Assembly: GCA_022704885.1 (NCBI GenBank)
Contig: JAKJFO010000004.1
Span: 1 to 61,772 of the forward strand
Origin: Candidatus Rifleibacteriota bacterium
GTDB taxonomy: Bacteria > Riflebacteria > Ozemobacteria > Ozemobacterales > Ozemobacteraceae
Direction: 5' to 3'
Length of the DNA stretch: 61,772 nt
Shown: positions 53,501-59,928 of the stretch, in pieces
Layout: the number at the start of each line of letters is the position of its first letter
How positions within the stretch are numbered: the first letter of the stretch is position 1
Position numbers and translations under genes: made by a program
The notes under the pieces: model-generated
The model's database searches: none
What the model saw: only the letters and a program-made list of their open reading frames with translations
Told to the model about the DNA's origin: nothing

Positions 53501-54946
53501 ATTCCACGCTACATAGATGGCGAACTGGTTGGCAAATTGCGAGTTCGTATTCCCCGCGCCGTTCACATGAAAATCACTGGCGGCGCTGAAGTTCTGGTAA
53601 CCGACAATACGCCGCCGGCGACTCATCTTTCTAATCCTGAGGGCGAGGAAAACGCGGTTCTCGAAGCATTCTTCGCGAGTACTCCAATTCTCTACGGAAC
53701 TACCGGCGAACCCCTCTGGGAAACTGAATCACCCAAGACTGCTAACCCCTCGACTCTGGTATTCGTGGTTGCCGATAACAACCCGATGGCCAACCAGAAC
53801 TTTCTGAACAGCGGTTATGACAGCTTTCATGGTTCGATCGCGAGTGTCAGAGAAAGAACCAGAATAAACTTCAAGCAGGGGCAACAGATTGCAACCTTCT
53901 CGTATCAGACACCCTTTGGGCTGATGCCGCCTCCGATCGTCGAAGACGAGTCTGTAACCGATGAGATGGCCAGGCTGCGCAAGCATTATACGACCGGTTT
54001 TGGAGCCGTCTCAAAGGTAACCGCCGCGTATGTGACCGATAAGAGCCAGTTCGAATCTATCACCGGCACTACAGGCAAATACTGCAAATTATTCTCTTAT
54101 CGCGTTTATACGATAAACCTCACGGATATCGCTCATTTCTCAAAAGACCTTGTAGAAAGCGCCGGCAAATGGGATTACACCGGCATCTGGAACGCTAATA
54201 TACACCCTGATCATGCCAATAACACCGCTGATTATCGCAGCCGTCTTTTCGGTCTTGGCTGGCAGGAGTCCTGCTATGCTTCGCCGACCAATATTCTTGA
54301 AGCAGCTCCTCAGTTGAATGGCCAGGTGATTGTGCGTGACAACGACCGTCCGAATGCCTTTATCGTTGCACGGCATGACAAGAGGCCCGACTTTTCATAT
54401 CGAGTGCCGAGCAACATCAAGCCTAATACTCTGCCGGCAAAATGGGTGCAGTATGTTATAAACGGCATGCCAGGAATGATCAACAACGGCCTCGAATCTT
54501 GGGAGGCCGATGATATGACGGCGATTTTCGACAGCAGTTTCAAAGACGTTGCAACCATGCCGATTACCAATATTCTATTCCCTGACGGAGAAGATCTCGA
54601 GGTCGATGTTCCGGTCAGATTCGATCTGCTGATGGCGGATAATGCCGGTGATGTTGCCACTGTGACCTTCAAACTGCTCGATGCCGATGACAACGCTCTC
54701 GTCGATGCTCTCGACGGCCTGCCGTTGCAGTATGTTTTCCGGCAGCCAGGCGAATATCAGGTAGTAGCCGAAATAGAAGACAACGCTGTGAGCTGGCCAG
54801 GCAATCCACAGGTCTATATGCCATCAGGCAGCGGAGACCCTCTGGTAACGCCGCAAAAGAATAAAAGAAAGGTTAAAGCCGTCTTCAGAGTTGTGCCGAC
54901 CCGGCTTGATTACAGAGTTATAGAACGGCGCCGATCAGCACAATGA
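50564..54946 (+). CDS. Large secreted protein of pilin gene cluster
   Basis: A 1460-residue exported protein with signal peptide (ALAGVFVLMLITGIGSAEE). I do not recognise the whole. The N-terminal half is rich in Trp, Tyr, Gly and Cys (ECCDGCIARVDG, PWAACCAGNRPENGW) and includes a repetitive beta-like stretch (GGIVYAYDATKGTVYRFVR). The C-terminal 100 residues look like a PKD/immunoglobulin-type domain (FDLLMADNAGDVATVTFKLL, FRQPGEYQVVAEIEDNA). GGAGG precedes the ATG. Its stop overlaps a PilV-like gene, so it may be a pilus-tip or adhesin protein comparable in position to PilY1, but it has no visible PilY1 metal motif. Confidence 0.82.
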   Translation: MKAILEKALAGVFVLMLITGIGSAEEIRLHPFYEQNGDCYLLIGEGSERAVWALNNLTTGISQKLYDPYEAYGLTASQKWNYTAEVAEKDLFTFSGVEGGLTPLTGTRVPRRIIMSATTAVYGFNEVPPATVHRFHGQPNASPTGRGNHPTWTISSLFGGIDYPCNRVPEAVSGMPGYYWYPVGQGYYHAADVVVWSNWTYGGGHRRPLSNPPPVSERYNQRTDGYPPTKGPWAACCAGNRPENGWIRGGWVRRLIRENLFGAYRNLKLYRYRIDSGATSPTRVRDVANVLARVTGTMDMNGECCDGCIARVDGAAMPGVPSPHLSCVYSAVVDRTYLYRRDQGSSQFTLDGVTLDDRQIGIGSDTTCKFVGISSRSETGNYVYLLGLNQINAWLTAANAPAGMLLNELSDVAVSDQWWQTGGIVYAYDATKGTVYRFVRNETGDNGIPTEIDVGSDGILPDKIGADGFGSLYLMRTEYEPASTSAFVAGTQDRSYLSGVLAGGIERYRAEFDQKVYKSVFVRDYYTGAINRLPGRVLLGTNVYYRDFFASVPADISTWQWVSPFGQFAPIVDANVKTELGVINSPTPPRPGNLDARTDVWGPLVLGASGFEEADPEDDGSLPDTDDYWFMVENAPSPDANEVNIGNVGDNPNGGPVGQFPTTIQFSSVKYYWKILQTHNRFGEPSPATILDMEAEGSSGDYLLLFPPTAGTFKVGVKVAYRYYDYTRLPVGALSNRKGDVLSPPLDLPPLVAAGDDDAGYAWSEPFTVKIIPPPENPGDRGVIMSGIWNGTSPDSGMMVKYRPGPSKDGFGCENSNYTNDVCRHAQCNPATNTIPVPKFVIDGKSLVPQPPEYDETTETWQKVYSDDAVNWSLMLRESNYNLSRNINRIASMTAEDPPRPDDPDLIDGTLVWAGGPSVTWTSELVRGGDTLLNNSQMTSSPVLTLAQLRSLFPVPSEPASYTLNVEFTRTYRYEVWQEIPRYIDGELVGKLRVRIPRAVHMKITGGAEVLVTDNTPPATHLSNPEGEENAVLEAFFASTPILYGTTGEPLWETESPKTANPSTLVFVVADNNPMANQNFLNSGYDSFHGSIASVRERTRINFKQGQQIATFSYQTPFGLMPPPIVEDESVTDEMARLRKHYTTGFGAVSKVTAAYVTDKSQFESITGTTGKYCKLFSYRVYTINLTDIAHFSKDLVESAGKWDYTGIWNANIHPDHANNTADYRSRLFGLGWQESCYASPTNILEAAPQLNGQVIVRDNDRPNAFIVARHDKRPDFSYRVPSNIKPNTLPAKWVQYVINGMPGMINNGLESWEADDMTAIFDSSFKDVATMPITNILFPDGEDLEVDVPVRFDLLMADNAGDVATVTFKLLDADDNALVDALDGLPLQYVFRQPGEYQVVAEIEDNAVSWPGNPQVYMPSGSGDPLVTPQKNKRKVKAVFRVVPTRLDYRVIERRRSAQ

Positions 54947-55500
54947 TCGCTCTCAAAAGAAATACCGGTGTTACGCTGACAGAAATAATGCTGTCGTTTC
55001 TGATTCTTGTCATCGCGGCATTTTCTGCGGCGGGCGTGATCAGTTATGGTCATCGCGGCACCGTAGCTGATTTTCGTCAGGTCGAGTCGATTCAGATACT
55101 CGTCGATCGCATGAACAAGCTGATGAACATGCCTTACGCTTCTCTCGACTCATTTCTGAGTTCGGCTGGTGGCGATGAGTTTACCTTCAATAACCCGATA
55201 GAAGGAATAATGCTGGGTGATGAAGTGCAGATCGAGAAGCACACATATCGCGTGCATGCGACACTGAAGCGTCAGAGAATGTCCTTTCGCTCGCTGATGG
55301 AATTGTCCTTTCCCAACCCTGAGTATGAGCCGGCGTCGCCATCTACCTGGATCTTCAAGTCTCGTGATGATGAGTCTTTTCCGGGCGGCAATAACTCTTT
55401 CAAGATAATCAAGATTACGGTCACCGCCAAGCCTGTTGGTGGAATGACCGATGAGCGTGAATTCACGCTGGTAAGCTTCGTCGCTGACATGGAGAGATGA
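54943..55500 (+). CDS. PilV-like prepilin
   Basis: A 185-residue protein with a type III prepilin signal: a short basic leader (MIALKRNTG), cleavage after Gly9, then VTLTEIMLSFLILVIAAFSA with the conserved Glu at +5. The hydrophobic helix would enter the pilus core and anchor in the inner membrane before assembly. The rest is a small mostly beta domain. It overlaps the large protein by four bases (ATGA). PilV is the nearest family; GspI/GspH-type pseudopilins are alternatives. Confidence 0.85.
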   Translation: MIALKRNTGVTLTEIMLSFLILVIAAFSAAGVISYGHRGTVADFRQVESIQILVDRMNKLMNMPYASLDSFLSSAGGDEFTFNNPIEGIMLGDEVQIEKHTYRVHATLKRQRMSFRSLMELSFPNPEYEPASPSTWIFKSRDDESFPGGNNSFKIIKITVTAKPVGGMTDEREFTLVSFVADMER

Positions 55501-55502
55501 CG

Positions 55503-56066
55503 ATGAAAAGACTGTTGCCTGATAATTCGCGGCGCAATGGTATGGCACTGATTATCGTGCTGGCATTTTCCGCTATTCTGTTGGTTCTCGGCACGGTTTA
55601 TCTGCGAACCTTCACGCAGACTGCGCATGTCTCGAAGATACAGATCGACAACATTCAGGCTGAATTCTTCGCCAGAGGAATACAGAACATTGCTCTCTAC
55701 AAGGTCAAACGTTTTCCGGATTTCTTTTTGCGCGCTTATCGTTACCAGGCTTATAAAAGGCGTGTCGATGCAGGTGATCCTGATGTTTCACAGCCGATAA
55801 GGCCTTTTGAGAATCCTTCGCCATTCGAGAGATTCACCGGAGCGGCTGGCGATATATTACAGAATCTGAACGACGGTGATGATACGGCCTGGCAATTCAC
55901 TGCCCCGTTGCGCATCGCGACCTGGTCTACCACTTTCAACCTCAGAAGTTCTGAAGATTTTAACCGCGCTTATATCGAGATAGATGTCTATGTTCAGATG
56001 GAAGGCCGCGACAATGTTGCTCAGTTTCGCATGAGTCTCGATGCCAGCCAGACTTCGGCACTTTAA
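55503..56066 (+). CDS. PilX/GspK-like minor pilin
   Basis: A 187-residue protein with a leader (RLLPDNSRRNG), possible cleavage after Gly, then MALIIVLAFSAILLVLGTVYL. It lacks the Glu at +5, as PilX and GspK members do, and these sit at the pilus tip. I start at ATG 55503, with GGAG eight bases before it; ATG 55497 is the alternative and overlaps the stop of the PilV-like gene by four bases. Confidence 0.82.
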   Translation: MKRLLPDNSRRNGMALIIVLAFSAILLVLGTVYLRTFTQTAHVSKIQIDNIQAEFFARGIQNIALYKVKRFPDFFLRAYRYQAYKRRVDAGDPDVSQPIRPFENPSPFERFTGAAGDILQNLNDGDDTAWQFTAPLRIATWSTTFNLRSSEDFNRAYIEIDVYVQMEGRDNVAQFRMSLDASQTSAL

Positions 56067-56067
56067 T

Positions 56068-56826
56068 ATGATACATATTTATTGCAGAAAAGCCGTTACC
56101 ATGGTCGAAATACTGATTGCAACCAGTGTTTTCTCGCTTTTCATGCTCAGCGTTTTTGGAATTTTTGAATACAGCCGGGCAGGCTTCGAGACCGGTTCGT
56201 GGCGAATACAAAAGCAGAAACAGGCGCAGACTTTTCTGCTGCGTCTCAAAGATTTGATCGAGCGCAGCAACCACGCCTACGCCGTCGCCCCCAATGGGGC
56301 AACTGAAAGGGTAGCAGTTCGCCCGACAGTTATCAATGAGGCCTGGTTCAACCAGGTGGCGAGCGTTACCAGTAACGGTATGCTGTATTTTTCGATAACA
56401 TCACCATACGTGCCGGCGCAGACAGACCTCGGCCAGGTCGAGAGCAGAGGTATCTGGAAAGGCGTTGGACTCGACTGCAAAGACCAGACACTCAGGCTGT
56501 ATATGACCGGTAACTGGAATGAAATGCCGCCACACACTCCAGTTGACGTAGGTTCGCCCGATCTCGACAAATTCGTGTTCGGCAATACTGAAGGCGATTT
56601 TGCGACAACACTCACTGATGTTGCCGCGGTCGGAATTTTTGCGTCAGCGGCGACTCTGACTACCGATATCGGTCGTCCGGCAATTTTTCTTACTGTAGAG
56701 CTGATCCTTGAGAACCCGCGCTCGCGCCAGAAAGCTCAGGTTGTCGAGCGAATGACCGCTTCGCTGGTCGATCGTCGACTCGAAGAAATTCGCACCTTCC
56801 CGGCTGGCAGTTTTCCAACACCATGA
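56068..56826 (+). CDS. PilW-like prepilin
   Basis: A 252-residue protein. The leader MIHIYCRKA is followed by VTMVEILIATSVFSLFML, with Glu at +5 but Ala rather than Gly before the cleavage point. Such an Ala is tolerated by some prepilin peptidases. The body is beta-rich (GMLYFSITSPYVPAQTDLG). The start is ATG 56068, two bases past the upstream stop; a longer frame to 56041 is less likely. The PilV, PilX, PilW order matches minor-pilin operons. Confidence 0.82.
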   Translation: MIHIYCRKAVTMVEILIATSVFSLFMLSVFGIFEYSRAGFETGSWRIQKQKQAQTFLLRLKDLIERSNHAYAVAPNGATERVAVRPTVINEAWFNQVASVTSNGMLYFSITSPYVPAQTDLGQVESRGIWKGVGLDCKDQTLRLYMTGNWNEMPPHTPVDVGSPDLDKFVFGNTEGDFATTLTDVAAVGIFASAATLTTDIGRPAIFLTVELILENPRSRQKAQVVERMTASLVDRRLEEIRTFPAGSFPTP

Positions 56827-57626
56827 AAACATTACATTTAAAAATTCTATTGCTGTTTCTGATTATCGCTTCGCAGCTCGCAGCCTGCACTATGGAGCCG
56901 AGTCTTTGGAACACCATCGCAAGTGGCGACAGCGAAGACATGCCCGGAGTGTTTGCTCTTTCAGATGCTCTGTATCAGCTGCGGGAAAAGCTGAACGGAG
57001 AACTCGCAGCCTGCAGAATGCCGGTGTTACCACTGACTTTTGTCGGTGCTTATCAGGGCGAAGCAGCGGCAGCAGTTTCATCTGATACAGCCCTAATACT
57101 TGAAGAGGCATTGCAAATAATCTGGCAGGATGCTCGAATTCTGCCCCAGGAGCAGCTGGTCAGGTCGCCAGAAGATTTTGCCGCTCTGCATGATGCGGCC
57201 AGAGCGGTTGGCAGCAGCTCTTACAACGCAACCATTCATATTTCCGAGGTAAGAAGCGGCTTCGTTCACCAGATAGATCTGAATTTCTGGCTTTATCAGC
57301 TTTACCGATGCGTTCTGCGCGAAGAGGTCAGAGTTTTTCTTCGCGTTGCCGACTCAGAGGGAACCGCGATATTTGTTGACGAAATTACAGTATCGCCGAC
57401 GATAATCATTGATCCCATGATTTCACCGGTTGGCGGTTACATCATCCGGTTCGAAAAAAATACTGCCAGTCCTTTGATGGTTGATTTTGGGCCGTTGATC
57501 GAAGGTGGCGAGCACCACCTGCGTCTCAACGATGCCTATCGGCAGCCGTCACCGATACCGCCTCTGTCGGAATTTACGCAACCAGCGTCTGCTGGCCTCG
57601 GGATCAATGCGCCCGATCAGAATTGA
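56823..57626 (+). CDS. Lipoprotein in pilin operon
   Basis: A 267-residue protein with a lipobox (QLAAC) after a hydrophobic leader. The rest has strands (ATIHISEVRSGFVHQIDLNF, FVDEITVSPTIIIDPMI) but no recognised domain. It starts inside the PilW-like stop (ATGA). In type IV pilus systems a lipoprotein (PilP or the pilotin) helps the outer-membrane secretin; this protein is not clearly either, so that role is only possible. Confidence 0.78.
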   Translation: MKTLHLKILLLFLIIASQLAACTMEPSLWNTIASGDSEDMPGVFALSDALYQLREKLNGELAACRMPVLPLTFVGAYQGEAAAAVSSDTALILEEALQIIWQDARILPQEQLVRSPEDFAALHDAARAVGSSSYNATIHISEVRSGFVHQIDLNFWLYQLYRCVLREEVRVFLRVADSEGTAIFVDEITVSPTIIIDPMISPVGGYIIRFEKNTASPLMVDFGPLIEGGEHHLRLNDAYRQPSPIPPLSEFTQPASAGLGINAPDQN

Positions 57627-57638
57627 CAGGAGTGTTAC

Positions 57639-58355
57639 ATGAATATTTCGGCTCGCACCGTTCGCATTTTTCGGTTCATGATGATTTATCTGGCATTTCT
57701 GGTGGCGATGACTGGTGCTCTGAACGCTGATCCCATGCATGTTGCCGTGCGCAGTCTCGATCTCAAAATGTTCAATCGGCTGATCAAGGGAGAGCCAGAT
57801 CTGATCGCGACCGACAGCGCTGGAATGACGGCTTTGCATCACGCCTGCGCTCTTGGAGCGGTAGAAATGGTCAGGGCGCTGCTGGAAAAGGGTGCTCTCG
57901 CTTCGCAGACCTGTAATGCAGGCAATAACGCCCTGCATTATTCGGTCAGTATGGGGGCTCTTTGTTTCGACCCTGAGCCGCCCAGCAGTTCTGTCACCAT
58001 CTGTCCGCTCACGGTTCCAGCTCTTCTGGCTTCAGCCGGGGTTGATGTGAATCTGCCAAACCATAACGGCGAGGCGCCTCTTCATCTCGCAGCGAAAAAT
58101 GGTCTGGTAGGCGTTATCGCAACTCTGTTGCAGTCCGGGGCCAACCCGAATCAGAAAAATGCCGCCGGCGAAACGCCGTTGCATCTTGTCGGCGGGCCGA
58201 TGCCACACATTGCTGCTCAGGTTCTGCTGCTGCATGGTGCTGATCGTGAAATTGTAGCCAGTGACGGTACCCGCCCGCTCGACCGCGCGCGAGCTCAAGG
58301 CAATCTTCTGTTGATAAACATGCTGATTCAGTATGATGCAAAAAATCCGCATTGA
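57639..58355 (+). CDS. Exported ankyrin repeat protein
   Basis: A 238-residue protein with an N-terminal signal-like helix (FMMIYLAFLVAMTGALNA) and four or more ankyrin repeats (AGMTALHHACALGAVEMVRALLEKGA, NGEAPLHLAAKNGLVGVIATLLQSGANP). Cleavage is likely after the helix, which would place the repeats outside the cytoplasm, where bacterial ankyrins are less common. AGGAG lies before the ATG. It overlaps the rhodanese-like gene by 23 bases. Confidence 0.85.
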   Translation: MNISARTVRIFRFMMIYLAFLVAMTGALNADPMHVAVRSLDLKMFNRLIKGEPDLIATDSAGMTALHHACALGAVEMVRALLEKGALASQTCNAGNNALHYSVSMGALCFDPEPPSSSVTICPLTVPALLASAGVDVNLPNHNGEAPLHLAAKNGLVGVIATLLQSGANPNQKNAAGETPLHLVGGPMPHIAAQVLLLHGADREIVASDGTRPLDRARAQGNLLLINMLIQYDAKNPH

Positions 58356-58803
58356 TGCAGTCGTTTTAAGCCTATTAATCGCCTGGGCAGCTGGCCCGGC
58401 CTGTTTGTCTGCCTGCGCCGGCAATTGCCCCGAAGGCACCTGTGGCCTGGCTTCTGTTTCTTTCGCCTTGCCAAGATCGGTTATTACCGCTGACACACTG
58501 TCTGTTCTGCTCAAATCCGGTAACGTGTGCCTGATTGAATGCAGAAGTGCTGATCAGAAAACTGATCTCAAAATCCCTGGTGCAACAGTGATTCGCGATG
58601 ATATCGATATTGCCGGCATTGCCGATCAACTGCCCGCCCGCGACCGTCTTGTCATAATCTATCCGGGCCTTGAAGGTGGTAACATTGCCAGCATGGTCGC
58701 TGAGCTGCGAAAACTGGGATTTCAGAGCATCATTGAATATGAAGCAGGAGTGCCAGGATGGCTTACTTATGGCTATAAGGTCGATAGCGAAGACAAGCCG
58801 TAA
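58333..58803 (+). CDS. Exported rhodanese-like protein lacking the active cysteine
   Basis: A 156-residue protein with a leader (VVLSLLIAWAAGPACLSACAG). The domain (about 50-150) follows the rhodanese pattern: VCLIECRSADQKTDLKIPGA, then LVIIYPGLEGG, and WLTYGYKV at the end. In active rhodaneses the loop after the LVIIY strand carries a catalytic Cys; here the position holds Pro. Sulfur transfer is therefore unlikely, and a binding or sensor role is more probable. Two ATGs (58333, 58336) are possible. Confidence 0.72.
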   Translation: MMQKIRIDAVVLSLLIAWAAGPACLSACAGNCPEGTCGLASVSFALPRSVITADTLSVLLKSGNVCLIECRSADQKTDLKIPGATVIRDDIDIAGIADQLPARDRLVIIYPGLEGGNIASMVAELRKLGFQSIIEYEAGVPGWLTYGYKVDSEDKP

Positions 58804-58840
58804 CGCTGTCACCTTGACCTGTACAAATCTTGTCTCATGC

Positions 58841-58869
58841 TTGCCATACAGGAACAAAAACGATACACT
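58841..58869 (+). promoter_or_regulatory. Candidate promoter for the TAXI-type gene
   Basis: TTGCCA (58841-58846), a 17-base spacer and TACACT (58864-58869). The expected start of transcription coincides with the ATG at 58876, so the message may be leaderless. Confidence 0.45.
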
Positions 58870-58875
58870 TAGCCG

Positions 58876-59928
58876 ATGAACAACACGAGACGCGGAATCC
58901 TGCCAACCTTTATCTGGCCTATTGCCCTGGTGATGGCAACTCTGGCTCTTCTGCTGCTTGCTGTTCCGGAGCCGCCCCGAGCCGAGGCGCCGATTCCCCC
59001 ACAGCTTTATTCATCGTCATTCCAGCTGATTGCGACGGGTAACCGTCTTGGTACCTATTATCCGGTCGGTAATGTTCTTTCGAAGTGGATCAACTCTCAA
59101 CTCGGCAGTGAAGGCGTTTTTAAGCCCATAGAGACGAATGGTTCAATCGACAACGTGCGTCTGCTGACCCAGGGCAAGGTGATGCTGGCGATGTCAGAAA
59201 GCCGAATCATCCAGGAAAATCTGAAGGAAAACGCTTCATCGCCTCTGCGGCTGGTATGGCCACTGTGGAACGATGTTGTTCATATTCTGCGCGCGCCTGA
59301 CCGCTTTGAACCAGGCGAAAAGTTCCCGGGACGCCTCAACGTTTTTCTTGGTCAGATAAATTCTTCGACACGCCGCACCTCACTCGAAATCATCGAGGCT
59401 CTCGATCTGTATCGTCGCAAAACCAGTGCCGAAATTCCAATCGAAGCAGTACTGAACTCCCTGGCCAACGGCAATATTGGTTATGCCACCATCCAGGCCG
59501 GCATGCCCAACAGAACCGTTTCAGATGCCGTAATTTTCCATGATTGTACGTTGGTAAATCTGGGCGATGACGAGATCGAAAAGATTCTCGTAAAGGTCGC
59601 AACTTCACAGCGGGTAACTATTCCGGCCGGATTTTACGGCGAGCGTCAGCCTGAGGTTCACACCATCGGGTTGCCAAACATGCTGGTGGCAAACGCAGAA
59701 ACCTCAGATGAGGCTGTCGGACTGGTCGTTGAAAATCTGGTAAGGGGCGCTGCCCATCTCAAGCACCATCATCAGGCGATCGGCAACATTCCAGTCGATC
59801 CCGGGCTGGCATTGCACATTATGCAGGAGGTAGGTGTTCCCATACACCCCGGAACCCTGGCCTGGCTCGACAAAAATACGCAGACCAGGCATGCGGCCTC
59901 GGAGCCGGGAGACAATGTCGATGAATAG
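58876..59928 (+). CDS. TAXI-family solute-binding protein, no permease nearby
   Basis: A 350-residue protein with one N-terminal helix (FIWPIALVMATLALLLLAV). The core matches TAXI-type TRAP receptors: IATGNRLGTYYPVGNVLSKW, then ETNGSIDNVRLLTQGKVMLAM, and YATIQAGMPNRT. These bind small acids or amino acids and pass them to a TRAP permease, which is absent in the window. The helix may anchor it rather than be cleaved. It has no ribosome site and may be leaderless. It overlaps the next gene by eight bases, tying it to the pilin cluster. Confidence 0.8.
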   Translation: MNNTRRGILPTFIWPIALVMATLALLLLAVPEPPRAEAPIPPQLYSSSFQLIATGNRLGTYYPVGNVLSKWINSQLGSEGVFKPIETNGSIDNVRLLTQGKVMLAMSESRIIQENLKENASSPLRLVWPLWNDVVHILRAPDRFEPGEKFPGRLNVFLGQINSSTRRTSLEIIEALDLYRRKTSAEIPIEAVLNSLANGNIGYATIQAGMPNRTVSDAVIFHDCTLVNLGDDEIEKILVKVATSQRVTIPAGFYGERQPEVHTIGLPNMLVANAETSDEAVGLVVENLVRGAAHLKHHHQAIGNIPVDPGLALHIMQEVGVPIHPGTLAWLDKNTQTRHAASEPGDNVDE

